From: Phytomonospora sp040655735
GTDB taxonomy: Bacteria > Actinomycetota > Actinomycetes > Mycobacteriales > Micromonosporaceae
Direction of reading: 5' to 3'
Assembly (NCBI RefSeq): GCF_040655735.1
Contig: NZ_JBFAKK010000003.1
Coordinates: 558,001 to 622,000 of the forward strand
Length of the DNA: 64,000 bases
The stretch's first letter is position 1; each line of letters begins with the position of its first letter. The position numbers and the translations under genes are program-made. Shown in pieces: positions 16,652-24,970 of this stretch. The notes under the pieces were generated by a model, which worked only from the letters and a program-made list of their open reading frames with translations, did not search any database and was not told the DNA's origin.

Positions 16652-18073
16652 GTGAGCACTTGGCGGGAGCGACTAGAGGCGAATCTGCGGCTGACGGTGC
16701 TCCTGGTGCTCGCGGCCGTTTCGGTGGCGACGATCCCGGGTCTGGTCTACCCGATCGACTCGGCCTCGCCGGTCGGCGCCGATCCCGCCGACGACGTGGC
16801 CGGTTCACCGTTCGACACCGTGCCGCGCGATCTCATCGACATGCTGCTTCCCTCGACGGTGGGCGCGCTTGAGCCGGTCGAGGCGTCCTACGCGGTGGCC
16901 GCCGACCCGGAGCTGTCGGTCGCGGCCGTCGAGCGCGACCCGGCGAGTCTGCCCGACGATCCTTTCGCCACGGCGATCAGCCTGCTGTCGCACGCCGACA
17001 CCGAGGCGTCCTCGGTCCGGCGCTTCTTCTCGGCGATCTCGGCCGAGGTCGCCGACTGGGCCGCGGTGCTGTTCCCCGACTCGATCGGCAACCTCGACGG
17101 TGCTCCCTATTCCTCGCGGATCGCCGCCAACCGCATCCGCGTCACGGCCGAGTCGAACGTGAGCACCCGGCTCCCGGTGCCGGTCTGGGCGCCGCCGTCG
17201 GAGCTGGCCGCGCTGCCTTACCGGGACTTCTTCACCGCGGCCAACGCGCGCGGCCATGACCTCATCTACTTCGATCCCGGTGCCAACAACGGGCAGGGGA
17301 GCTGGGTGGAGCTGATCGGGGACCTCGACACCGCCGACCGCGTCGGCATCATGGTCCCCGGCGGCAGTGCGTCGGTGGTCAGCGACAACTTCGTCCGCTA
17401 TGCCCTGCGCGCCAAGAGTTTCGTCGACGCGCCGGAGGCGGGCGAGAAGCTGGCCGTGATCGTGTGGGCCGGCGCGGAGTTCCCCAGCGGCTGGGCCCAG
17501 GAGGGCATGGCGACCTACGCCCAGCGCGCCGCGCCGAGGCTGGCCGCCTTCAGCGAGGACCTGCGGACCCGGCTCGCGCCTTCGACAACCGTGGTGGCCG
17601 TCGGGCACTCCTACGGAGGCCCGGTGGTGGGCCTCGCCGAGACCGAGGGCCTGTCGGCCGACGTGGTCCTGCACCTGGCCTCGGCCGGTTCGGGGCACGG
17701 CGTGAGCGGTCCCGAACAGCTCGACGACCCCTGCCGTCCCCGCTACTCGATGACCGCGCCGGCCGACCTGATCGGCTACGTGCAGGGTTCCGGTGACGCG
17801 CTGGGGATCGGGCACGGCCTCGATCCCGACCTGATGCCCGGGACGATCCTTCTCGACAGCGGCTTCCACCTCGACGACCCGAACGCCGTCGACGACATCG
17901 GCCGCCCGCTAGGGCCCTTGGCGGGGACCGAGATCCGCGGTATCCACGCACACAGCGAGATCTTCAACCCGGGTTCCGGCGGCTGGCGCAACGTGCTCGC
18001 CGTGCTGACCGGCGGTTCGGTGGTGCTGGAGGCGGGCGCACAGCCTCCCGTCGTGCCGGGCTGTGCGCCTTAG
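16652..18073 (+). CDS. DUF1023 alpha/beta hydrolase, probably membrane-anchored or exported
   Basis: The N-terminus (MSTWRERLEANLRLTVLLVLAAVS...) forms a signal peptide or anchor. The C-terminal half, from about residue 180, is a DUF1023 alpha/beta hydrolase: VGIMVPGGSASV, VIVWAGAEFPSG and the nucleophile elbow VVAVGHSYGGPVVG, then VVLHLASAGSGHG and the late HAHSEIFNPGSGGW with the catalytic histidine. The enzyme class is esterase or lipase-like, with unknown substrate. The N-terminal half is low-complexity acidic sequence with no motif. TATACA at 16640-16645 ends 6 bases before the GTG and could be a -10 box. The 64 bases after the stop, before asnB ends on the other strand, contain only a weak GGTGATC/GATCACC pair. 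Confidence 0.75.
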   Translation: MSTWRERLEANLRLTVLLVLAAVSVATIPGLVYPIDSASPVGADPADDVAGSPFDTVPRDLIDMLLPSTVGALEPVEASYAVAADPELSVAAVERDPASLPDDPFATAISLLSHADTEASSVRRFFSAISAEVADWAAVLFPDSIGNLDGAPYSSRIAANRIRVTAESNVSTRLPVPVWAPPSELAALPYRDFFTAANARGHDLIYFDPGANNGQGSWVELIGDLDTADRVGIMVPGGSASVVSDNFVRYALRAKSFVDAPEAGEKLAVIVWAGAEFPSGWAQEGMATYAQRAAPRLAAFSEDLRTRLAPSTTVVAVGHSYGGPVVGLAETEGLSADVVLHLASAGSGHGVSGPEQLDDPCRPRYSMTAPADLIGYVQGSGDALGIGHGLDPDLMPGTILLDSGFHLDDPNAVDDIGRPLGPLAGTEIRGIHAHSEIFNPGSGGWRNVLAVLTGGSVVLEAGAQPPVVPGCAP

Positions 18074-18137
18074 GGCGTGTCCGGGTGATCACTGCGGGGC
18101 CCGCACCCACAAGATCACCAGGACCCGCCCCCAGGGC

Positions 18138-19955
18138 TCAAGCGATCCGCAGCCTGGGCGAGTAGGTCTCCAGGCACAGGCCGAGGTCGAGGGCGAGTTC
18201 CAGGCCCAGTCGCGCGCCGATCTCCAGCGGGCCGTCGCCGTTCGCGATGGCGGTGAGCCGGTCGCGGTCGACGAGACCGAACAGCCGGTGCGCCGGGTCG
18301 TCGAGGTAGCGGCGGGCCTGCTCGCGCAGCGCCCTGGAGTATCCGGCCTCCTGCGTCTGCGGGTAGTGGCTCTTGACGCGTTCGACGACGGACTTGGGAA
18401 GGATGTCGGCGACAGCGGCCCGCAGCAGGCTCTTCTCGCGCCCGTCGAAGGTCTTCATCGCCCACGGGACATTGTGGACGTACTCGACGAGCCGGTGGTC
18501 GCAATAGGGGACGCGCACCTCCAGCCCGCCGACCATGCTCATCCGGTCCTTGCGGTCGAGGAGGATCGGCAGCAGGACCGTCAGGTGCAGATGCGAGCCC
18601 TCGCGCATCCGCCGCTCCAGACCGCTCTCGCCGTCGAGCCGCGCGACCTTGGCGAGCGCTTGTTCGTAGCGCTCGCGGACGTAGGTCGGCAAATCCAGCT
18701 CCTTGCGCGCCTCGGGGGTCAGCACGTCGTCGCGGGGAGGGACGAGCGCCAGCCACGGGAAGGTCTCGGTCGCCCGCTCGGCCGACCAGTGCGTCCACCG
18801 GTATCCGCCGAAGACCTCGTCGGCGGTCTCGCCCGACAGCGCGACCGTCGAGTGCTCGCGGACGGCCTCGAACAGCAGCAGCAGCGACCCGAAGGCGTCC
18901 CCGCCGCCCATGGGGGTGTCCGCGGCCCGAAGGACGCGCTCGCGGAGGGCGGGGTCGGCCAGGCCGGCGGTGTCGAGGTGGATCTCGTGGTGCTCGGTGC
19001 CGGCGTGGGCGGCGACCTCGCGGGCGAACTCGGTGTCGGAGGTGGCGCGCAGGTCGTCGGCGATGAACTCGCCGAAGCCCATGGCGAAGGTCGACAGCCG
19101 TCCGGGGGTGACCTTGGCCGCCAGCGCGGTCAGGGCGCTGGAGTCGAGGCCGCCGGACAGCAGTGAGCACAGCGGGACGTCGGAGACGAGCTGGCGGGCG
19201 ACGATGTCCTCCAGCAGGTCGCGGATGTTCCCGACGGTCGTCTTGAGGTCGTCGGTGTGCTCGGCGGCCGGCAGCGACCAGTAGACGTCGGTGCGGATGC
19301 CGGCCTGGCTCACCGTCACGACCGTCCCGGGCTCGACCTCGGCCATGCCGGACCAGAAATTCCCGCCGGGCGTGCTGATGAACGACACGACGTCGCGCAG
19401 CCCGTCGGTGTCGACGGCCGCCTCGACGAGCGGGTTGGCCAGGATCGCCTTGGGCTCGGAGCCGAAGAGGACGCCGTCGGCGGTGGGCAGGTAGTGGAGC
19501 GGCTTGACGCCGAGCCGGTCGCGGACCATCACCAGCTTGCGCTCGCGCCCGTCCCAGACGGCGAAGGCGAACATGCCGTTGAGGCGCTCGGCCAGGGCCG
19601 GCCCCCATTCGAGGTAGGCGCGCAGGACGACCTCGGTGTCGGAGGAGGTGGTGAAGGCGTGGCCGCGGTGGCGCAGTTCGCCGCGCAGTTCGGTGAAGTT
19701 GTAGGTCTCGCCGGCGTACACCAGTACGACCGGGCCGTCGGGGGTGTCGGCGCGCATGGGCTGGGCGCCGCCCTCGATGTCGATGATCGCCAGGCGGCGG
19801 TGGCCCAGGGCGACGTGCCCGCCGCCGGACTCGTCGATCCAGACGCCGGCGTCGTCGGGACCGCGGCAGGACATGGTGGCGGTCATGGCGTCGACGGTGT
19901 TCCGTGCCCGGGCGAGATCTCGCTCGTAGGACACCCAGCCGGTGAATCCGCACAT
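18138..19955 (-). CDS. asnB: Glutamine-hydrolysing asparagine synthase
   Basis: The 605-residue protein begins MCGFTGWVS, so Cys2 is the glutaminase nucleophile after Met removal. The N-terminal Ntn domain (RGPDDAGVW, HRRLAIID, YNFTELR, MFAFAVWD) releases ammonia. The C-terminal synthetase domain has the PP-motif SLLSGGLDSSALTAL and SGETADEVFGGYRW and makes asparagine from aspartate and ATP. The length is slightly below that of the usual 610-640-residue actinobacterial enzyme. Start ATG 19955 has GAAGGAG 8 bases upstream. It is divergent from a TetR gene with a large palindrome between them, so the TetR protein may regulate it. In some genomes such AsnB-like proteins act on other substrates (cell-wall or natural-product amidation), which cannot be excluded here. 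Confidence 0.9.
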   Translation of the reverse strand: MCGFTGWVSYERDLARARNTVDAMTATMSCRGPDDAGVWIDESGGGHVALGHRRLAIIDIEGGAQPMRADTPDGPVVLVYAGETYNFTELRGELRHRGHAFTTSSDTEVVLRAYLEWGPALAERLNGMFAFAVWDGRERKLVMVRDRLGVKPLHYLPTADGVLFGSEPKAILANPLVEAAVDTDGLRDVVSFISTPGGNFWSGMAEVEPGTVVTVSQAGIRTDVYWSLPAAEHTDDLKTTVGNIRDLLEDIVARQLVSDVPLCSLLSGGLDSSALTALAAKVTPGRLSTFAMGFGEFIADDLRATSDTEFAREVAAHAGTEHHEIHLDTAGLADPALRERVLRAADTPMGGGDAFGSLLLLFEAVREHSTVALSGETADEVFGGYRWTHWSAERATETFPWLALVPPRDDVLTPEARKELDLPTYVRERYEQALAKVARLDGESGLERRMREGSHLHLTVLLPILLDRKDRMSMVGGLEVRVPYCDHRLVEYVHNVPWAMKTFDGREKSLLRAAVADILPKSVVERVKSHYPQTQEAGYSRALREQARRYLDDPAHRLFGLVDRDRLTAIANGDGPLEIGARLGLELALDLGLCLETYSPRLRIA

Positions 19956-19979
19956 GGGCTCGCTCCTTCGAAGTTGACT

Positions 19980-20007
19980 GAAGTGACTACAAAAATGTAG
20001 CAGCTTC
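19980..20007. promoter_or_regulatory. Interrupted palindrome, likely TetR operator between asnB and the TetR operon
   Basis: The sequence reads GAAG, 3 bases, CTACA, AAAA, TGTAG, 3 bases, CTTC: both inner and outer arms are perfectly complementary over 28 bases. A further half-site TGTAGT lies at 20022-20027. TAGAGT at 20027-20032 is a plausible -10 box for a leaderless TetR mRNA starting at 20039. The site lies 24 bases before the asnB start, so binding could block both promoters. Confidence 0.7.
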
Positions 20008-20038
20008 AATTAGGTAGTCGCTGTAGTAGAGTCACCGC

Positions 20039-20677
20039 ATGAGTGAAGAAGCCGGGCAGGGCATGCGCGAACGCAAGAAGCAGCGGACCCGGCGGGTCAT
20101 CATCGAGACGGCCTACCGCCTCTTCGGCGAGCACGGCTACGAGGAGACGACCGTCAACCAGATCGCCGCCGCCGCCGACGTCTCGCCAGGGACCTTCTTC
20201 AACCACTTCCCGGCCAAGGAGGACGTCGTCTTCTCCGAGCCCGATCTCCTCGACCTCGCCGTGCGCCGCATCGCCGAGCGGGAGCCCGGCGAGGCCCCCG
20301 TCGACGTCCTCGTCCGCACCATCGCCGGCCTGCTCACCGGCCCCCGCGACCCCGGCGACGAACTGGAGGTGCTGCGGCTGAGGCTCACCATGACCGTCCC
20401 GGCGCTGCGGTCCGCCGTGCTCCAGCGCCTCTTCGACGCCCAGGAGCGCTTCGCCGACGCCCTGCGCGCCACCCGGCCCGGCGAACTCGGCGAGATCGAG
20501 GCCCTCGCCCTCATCGGCGCGGTGATCGGGGCGATGATGGCCGCCGCCAGAGGCGCCCTTGTCAGGGACCTGCCGCTCCCCGAGGCCGTCGACACCGCCC
20601 TCGCAGGGATCGCCGCGTCCCTGCGTCAACAGCCCCGGCCGGAGCGGACCGACTCCCCGGTAACATCCCCTGCATGA
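20039..20677 (+). CDS. TetR family transcriptional regulator
   Basis: A 212-residue repressor. The N-terminal helix-turn-helix is RRVIIETAYRLFGEHGYEET followed by TVNQIAAAADVSPGTFFNHF (residues about 18-60), a close match to the TetR_N pattern. The C-terminal ligand domain is helical with no recognisable pocket signature. The position of its start (20039) close to the -10-like box suggests a leaderless mRNA. It overlaps the enoyl-CoA hydratase gene by 4 bases and so leads a five-gene operon. It probably represses itself, the operon and perhaps asnB through the palindrome at 19980-20007. An acyl-CoA ligand is plausible from context but unproven. Confidence 0.85.
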   Translation: MSEEAGQGMRERKKQRTRRVIIETAYRLFGEHGYEETTVNQIAAAADVSPGTFFNHFPAKEDVVFSEPDLLDLAVRRIAEREPGEAPVDVLVRTIAGLLTGPRDPGDELEVLRLRLTMTVPALRSAVLQRLFDAQERFADALRATRPGELGEIEALALIGAVIGAMMAAARGALVRDLPLPEAVDTALAGIAASLRQQPRPERTDSPVTSPA

Positions 20678-21447
20678 GCGAGTTCGTACGCCTCGAAGTG
20701 ACCGCCGGCATCGGCGTGATCCGCCTGTCGCGCCCCCCGATGAACGCACTCAACACGCAGGTCCAGGAGGAGCTGCGCGCCGCGGCCCACGAGGCGAGCG
20801 CGCGCCACGAGATCCGCGCGGTCGTCCTCTTCGGCGGTGAGAAGGTCTTCGCCGCGGGCGCCGACATCAAGGAGATGTCGGACATGGACTACGTCGACAT
20901 GACCGCACGCGCGCGCGACCTGTCGAGCGCCTTCGACGCCGTCGCCCGCATCCCCAAGCCCGTCGTCGCGGCGATCACCGGCTACGCCCTGGGCGGCGGC
21001 TGCGAGCTGGCGCTCACCGCCGACCTGCGCGTGTGCGCCGACGACGCCAAGCTCGGGCAGCCCGAAATCCGCCTCGGCATCATCCCCGGCGCCGGCGGCA
21101 CGCAGCGGCTGCCGCGGCTCGTCGGCCCCGCCAAGGCCAAGGACCTCATCTTCACCGGCCGCATGGTCGACGCCCAGGAGGCCCTCGCCATCGGCCTGGT
21201 CGACCGGGTCGTCCCCGCCGCCGACGTGTTCGACACGGCAGTGGAGATGGTCAAGTCCTACGCGACCGGCCCGGCGCAGGCGCTGCGCGCTGCCAAGGCC
21301 GCCATCGACGGCGGCATGGAGATGGACCTCGCCAACGGCCTCAACTGGGAGTCGCAGCTGTTCGCCGGGCTGTTCGCCACCGAGGACAAGAACGTCGGCA
21401 TGAAGGCCTTCATCGCCAAGGACAAGCCGGAGTTCACCGGTCGATGA
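20674..21447 (+). CDS. Enoyl-CoA hydratase/isomerase family protein
   Basis: A 257-residue crotonase-fold enzyme. AAGADIKEM and ITGYALGGGCELAL supply the oxyanion-hole residues and the first glutamate, and GQPEIRLGIIPGAGGTQRL carries the second catalytic glutamate. Both acid/base glutamates are present, so it should add water to trans-2-enoyl-CoA in the cytosol. Length and motifs agree with EchA-type hydratases of fatty acid or amino acid breakdown. ATGA overlaps join it to the TetR gene upstream and the methyltransferase downstream. Confidence 0.9.
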   Translation: MSEFVRLEVTAGIGVIRLSRPPMNALNTQVQEELRAAAHEASARHEIRAVVLFGGEKVFAAGADIKEMSDMDYVDMTARARDLSSAFDAVARIPKPVVAAITGYALGGGCELALTADLRVCADDAKLGQPEIRLGIIPGAGGTQRLPRLVGPAKAKDLIFTGRMVDAQEALAIGLVDRVVPAADVFDTAVEMVKSYATGPAQALRAAKAAIDGGMEMDLANGLNWESQLFAGLFATEDKNVGMKAFIAKDKPEFTGR

Positions 21448-22361
21448 CCCTCTACGACGAACTGCGCGACGACCCCAAGGCCGCCAACATCGCCTACCAC
21501 GACTGGGAGGCGGAGACCTACGACGAGAAGTGGTCGATCTCCTACGACGACCGCTGCGTCGACTACGCCCGCGAGCGTTTCGCGCTGATGGCCGGGCGCG
21601 AGAACTGGCCCTACGGCGACGCCCTCGAAGTCGGCTGCGGCACGGGCTTCTTCACCCTCAACCTCATGCAGGCCGGGGTGATCGAGCGCGGGCACGTCAC
21701 CGACATCTCCCCGCGCATGGTCGAGACCGCCTGCGCCAACGGCAAAGCCCTCGGTCTCGACGTCGGCGGCCGTGTCGCCGACGCCGAGGAGATCCCCTAC
21801 GAGGACGCGTCGATGGACCTCGTCGTCGGGCACGCCGTCCTGCACCACATCCCCGACGTCGAACTCGCCTTCCGCGAGGTCCTGCGAGTTCTCAAGCCGG
21901 GCGGGCGCTTCGTGTTCGCCGGCGACCCGACCCGCGTCGGCGACTTCTACGCCCGGCGCCTGGGGCGGCTCACCTGGTGGGCCACCACCAACCTGACGAA
22001 GCTGCCCGGACTGGAGGGCTTCCGCCGCCCGCAGGTGGAGCTCGACGAGTCCTCCGAGGCCGCCGCGCTCGAATCGGTTGTAGACCTGCACACCTTCGTG
22101 CCCGGCGAGCTGCGCGACATGGCCGTTGCGGCCGGCGCCGCCGAGGTCGAGGTCAAGACCGAGGAGCTCACCGCCGCCATCTTCGGCTGGCCGGTGCGCA
22201 CCTTCGAGGCGGCCGTGCCGCGCGAGCGACTCGGCTTCGGCTGGGCCGACTTCGCCTACCGGAGCTGGCAGGCACTGTCGAAAGTGGACGAAGTGCTCAC
22301 CGGGGTACTGCCCCGCGACATCTTCTACAACGTCCTCATCACCGGCACCAAGCCGCGATGA
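21444..22361 (+). CDS. Class I SAM-dependent methyltransferase
   Basis: Start ATG 21444 overlaps the hydratase stop by 4 bases and gives 305 residues; frames reaching further upstream belong only to the hydratase gene. Motif I is LEVGCGTGFF (61-70), motif II region VADAEEIPYEDASMDLVVGH, and motif III EVLRVLKPGGRFVFAG. This is the methyltransferase_11 (UbiE-like) type. A C-terminal extension of about 110 residues (from LTWWATTNLTKLPG) is helical and probably forms the acceptor site. The acceptor is unknown. Its place between a hydratase and an acyltransferase suggests a lipid or polyketide-like substrate, as inference. Confidence 0.85.
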   Translation: MTLYDELRDDPKAANIAYHDWEAETYDEKWSISYDDRCVDYARERFALMAGRENWPYGDALEVGCGTGFFTLNLMQAGVIERGHVTDISPRMVETACANGKALGLDVGGRVADAEEIPYEDASMDLVVGHAVLHHIPDVELAFREVLRVLKPGGRFVFAGDPTRVGDFYARRLGRLTWWATTNLTKLPGLEGFRRPQVELDESSEAAALESVVDLHTFVPGELRDMAVAAGAAEVEVKTEELTAAIFGWPVRTFEAAVPRERLGFGWADFAYRSWQALSKVDEVLTGVLPRDIFYNVLITGTKPR

Positions 22362-22918
22362 GCCGGTGGCGGCGACTGGTCTGGGCGCTGCGCTACGCGC
22401 GCGTGCGCCTGACCGCGCCCCACCTGCGGATCGCCTGGCCCGTCTACATCGGACGCGGCGTGCGCCTGCACGCGCGCCGCGGCCACGGGCGGCTCATCAT
22501 CGAGCCGGGCGTGCACATCGGCGACGGTACGGCCGTCCGCGCACATGAGGGCACGGTGCGCATCGGCGCCGAGACCGTCCTGGCCACCCGTGTCACCGTC
22601 AACGCCTACCTCGACGTGCGCATCGGCGCGTCCTGCCTGCTCGCCGACGAGGTCTACGTCATCGACTTCGACCACCGCGTCGCCGACCTGACGGTCGACA
22701 TCAAGGACCAGGGGATCGTGAAGTCCCCGATCGACATCGGCGACGACTGCTGGCTGGGCACCAAGACCGTCGTCACCCGCGGAGTCCACATAGGATCCGG
22801 AGCCGTGCTCGGCGCCGGCGCGGTGGTGACCCGCGACGTGCCGCCGCTGGCGATCTTCGGCGGTGTTCCGGCGCGCGGGATCGGTCACCGCGCACCGCGG
22901 GAGGCTACCGGCGCGTAG
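22358..22918 (+). CDS. Left-handed beta-helix (hexapeptide repeat) acyltransferase
   Basis: A 186-residue protein with hexapeptide repeats typical of LbetaH transferases: LIIEPGVHIGDGTAV, VRIGAETVLA, VRIGASCLLADEVYVIDFDH, SPIDIGDDCWLGTKTVVTRG, VHIGSGAVLGAGAVVTRDVP and the closing IFGGVPARGIG. The last part (GAGAVVTKDVPPYxIxxGxPAR) is the signature of the Maa/NodL/WbbJ acetyltransferases. DFDH supplies the catalytic histidine. It would transfer an acetyl or other acyl group from CoA to a sugar or polyprenyl-linked acceptor. It overlaps the methyltransferase by 4 bases. The short basic N-terminus (RWRRLVWALRYARVRL) may sit on the membrane. Confidence 0.85.
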   Translation: MSRWRRLVWALRYARVRLTAPHLRIAWPVYIGRGVRLHARRGHGRLIIEPGVHIGDGTAVRAHEGTVRIGAETVLATRVTVNAYLDVRIGASCLLADEVYVIDFDHRVADLTVDIKDQGIVKSPIDIGDDCWLGTKTVVTRGVHIGSGAVLGAGAVVTRDVPPLAIFGGVPARGIGHRAPREATGA

Positions 22919-22941
22919 GCTGCGGGGTCAGGAGGTCCACG

Positions 22942-24552
22942 ATGGAAGGCACCGGTGGAGACCTGGCCCTGGCGACCCTGCGGGGTCACGGTGTCCGGGA
23001 GATGTTCACCCTGTCCGGCGGGCACGTGTTCCCGCTGTACGACGCGGCCGTCAAGCAGGACGTGCCCATTTACGACGTGCGCCACGAGCAGACGGCGGTG
23101 TTCGCCGCCGAAGCCGTCGCGCGCCTGACCAGACGTCCCTCGCTGGCGGTGCTGACCGCCGGTCCCGGTGTCACCAACGGGATCTCGGCGGTGACCACGG
23201 CGAAGTTCAACGGCTCGCCGGTGGTCGTGCTCGCCGGGCGGGCGGCGATGTGGCGCTGGGGTTCGGGCAGCCTTCAGGAGCTCGACCACGTACCGATCCT
23301 GGCGCCGGTCACCAAGCACGCCGCGACCGTCACCGACACCGCCGCCGTGGTGTCCGATGTGGATGGAGCGGTGCGCGCGGCGATGAAGCACCATCGCGGC
23401 CCGGTGTTCCTGGACCTGCCGCTGGAGGTCGTGTTCTCGCGCGCCGAGTCCGAGATCCCCGAGGCCGGGGCCGCCGGCGTCCACGAGCCCGATCCCGACG
23501 AGGCCGCCAAAGCCGCGGCGCTGCTCGCGCGCGCCGAGCGTCCGGTGATCATCGCCGGTTCCGACGTCTACGCCGCCGACGCCTTCGCCGCGCTCCGCGA
23601 GTGCGTCGAGGCCCTGCGGATCCCCTTGTACACCAACGGCATGGGCCGCGGCGCCCTGCCGCCGGCGCACGAACTGGCCTTCGCCCGCAGCCGCCGCACG
23701 GCGATCAAGGGCGCCGACGTCGTCGCCGTCATCGGCACGCCGCTGGACTTCCGGCTCGGGTTCGGTGACTTCGGTGACGCCCAGGTCGTGCACATCGTCG
23801 ACGCCGACACCCAGCGCGCCACCCACGTCAAGCCCGCCGCCGCGCCCTACGGCGATCTGCGGCTGGCCCTGACGCAGCTGGCCTCCTACGCCGGAGTGCG
23901 CGCCGACCACGATGTCTGGATCGCGTCGCTGCGCACCGCCGAGGACGCCGCGGCTCACAAGGCGGGCGAGGAGATGTCGGCCGACACCGACCCGATCCGC
24001 CCGGCGCGCGTCTACGGCGAACTGCGCAAGGCGCTCGACCCCGACGCGATCACGATCGGCGACGGCGGCGACTTCGTCTCCTACGCCGGAAAGTACCTCG
24101 AACCCTCCCGGCCCGGCAGCTGGCTCGACCCCGGCCCGTACGGGTGCCTCGGCACCGGCATGGGCTACGCGATGGGCGCCCGGGTCGTCAATCCCGGGCG
24201 GCAGATCTGCGTGCTCCTCGGCGACGGCGCCGCCGGGTTCTCGCTGATGGACGTCGAGTCGCTGGCGCGGCAGAAGCTGCCGGTGGTGATGGTCTGCGGC
24301 AACAACGGCGTCTGGGGGCTCGAGAAGCACCCCATGAAGGCGATGTACGGCTACGACGTGGCCGCCGACCTCCAGCCCGGGCTGCGCTATGACGAGGTCG
24401 TCGGCGCGCTCGGCGGCGCGGGGGAGACCGTCGAGAAGGCCGCCGACCTCGGCCCGGCGCTCAAGCGCGCCTTCGACGCCGGCGTCCCCTACCTGGTCAA
24501 CGTGCTCACCGACCCGGCCGACGCCTACCCGCGCTCGGCGAACCTGGCCTGA
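22942..24552 (+). CDS. Thiamine-diphosphate enzyme, acetolactate-synthase-like (IlvG type)
   Basis: A 536-residue ThDP enzyme similar to the mycobacterial IlvG group. The N-terminal domain has FTLSGGHVFPLYDA and DVRHEQTAVFAAE, whose glutamate activates the cofactor. The middle domain is VIIAGSDVYAADAF. The C-terminal domain has the ThDP motif CVLLGDGAAGFSLMDVESLA ending at the NN of VCGNNGVWGLEKHP. It may condense pyruvate to acetolactate; it lacks a nearby small subunit or ilvC, so a different decarboxylase or ligase role (for example oxalyl-CoA or 2-hydroxyacyl-CoA type) is possible. The gap to the preceding gene is 23 bases with AGGAGG before the ATG, so it belongs to the TetR operon. Confidence 0.82.
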   Translation: MEGTGGDLALATLRGHGVREMFTLSGGHVFPLYDAAVKQDVPIYDVRHEQTAVFAAEAVARLTRRPSLAVLTAGPGVTNGISAVTTAKFNGSPVVVLAGRAAMWRWGSGSLQELDHVPILAPVTKHAATVTDTAAVVSDVDGAVRAAMKHHRGPVFLDLPLEVVFSRAESEIPEAGAAGVHEPDPDEAAKAAALLARAERPVIIAGSDVYAADAFAALRECVEALRIPLYTNGMGRGALPPAHELAFARSRRTAIKGADVVAVIGTPLDFRLGFGDFGDAQVVHIVDADTQRATHVKPAAAPYGDLRLALTQLASYAGVRADHDVWIASLRTAEDAAAHKAGEEMSADTDPIRPARVYGELRKALDPDAITIGDGGDFVSYAGKYLEPSRPGSWLDPGPYGCLGTGMGYAMGARVVNPGRQICVLLGDGAAGFSLMDVESLARQKLPVVMVCGNNGVWGLEKHPMKAMYGYDVAADLQPGLRYDEVVGALGGAGETVEKAADLGPALKRAFDAGVPYLVNVLTDPADAYPRSANLA

Positions 24553-24558
24553 CCTGAC

Positions 24559-24587
24559 GCGCGGGCCCGGTCCGTCCGGGTCCGCGC
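24559..24587. terminator. Hairpin between the IlvG-like gene and the XRE gene
   Basis: GCGCGGGCCCGG and CCGGGTCCGCGC pair over 12 positions with one G-U, around a TCCGT loop. It lies between two converging genes and can end both. Confidence 0.7.
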
Positions 24588-24634
24588 TCCATTGCCGCCC
24601 GCGCCGCGCCCTCACCGCCATTGGGCGTGGGACC

Positions 24635-24892
24635 TCAAGCCGCCCGGCTCTCCTCGCCGCAGTTGCCGGCGAGGACGTCCATCGACAGGCCGAGCGTCGC
24701 GGCCAGCCCGGCGATGGTGAAGAAGGCGGGCGTCGGGATCCGCCCGGTCTCGATCTTGCGCAGCGTCTCCACCGAGATCCCGGCGAGCGCGGCGACCTCG
24801 GTCGCCCGTCGTGCGCCTCTGGCCTGCCGCAACAGCAGGCCGAGGCGCACGCCGCGCTGCCGTTCGGACTCCGTCAACCTGTCGCGTACCAT
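24635..24892 (-). CDS. Small XRE-family helix-turn-helix regulator
   Basis: An 85-residue protein that is essentially one Cro/C1-type HTH: LGLLLRQARGARRATEVAAL, AGISVETLRKIETGRIPTP, FFTIAGLAATLGLSMDVLAG. ATG 24892 is chosen since the domain begins right after it; an open frame continues upstream but only through A/T-rich promoter DNA. It is divergent from the methionine aminopeptidase gene with a perfect palindrome between the starts, so it probably controls that operon and itself. A TATTAT box on the minus strand ends about 9 bases before the ATG, suggesting a very short leader or none. Confidence 0.82.
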   Translation of the reverse strand: MVRDRLTESERQRGVRLGLLLRQARGARRATEVAALAGISVETLRKIETGRIPTPAFFTIAGLAATLGLSMDVLAGNCGEESRAA

Positions 24893-24903
24893 GATGCGAT
24901 AAT

Positions 24904-24915
24904 AATACCGGTATT
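24904..24915. promoter_or_regulatory. Perfect palindrome AATACCGGTATT between the XRE and map genes
   Basis: This 12-base perfect palindrome lies 11 bases before the XRE start and 55 bases before the map start, in the only A/T-rich patch of this stretch. It overlaps the presumed -10 box of the XRE gene. It is the likely operator of the XRE protein. Confidence 0.65.
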
Positions 24916-24970
24916 TGAATTCGTGTCGCCGACGCCCGGAGCGGACGGCGGGCCGGGAACGGAGTGGACC

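Noticed and set aside
18074..18137. Terminator between the DUF1023 and asnB genes
   Set aside because: Only GGTGATC/GATCACC pair, across a long loop. This is weaker than the other hairpins here, so I do not list it.
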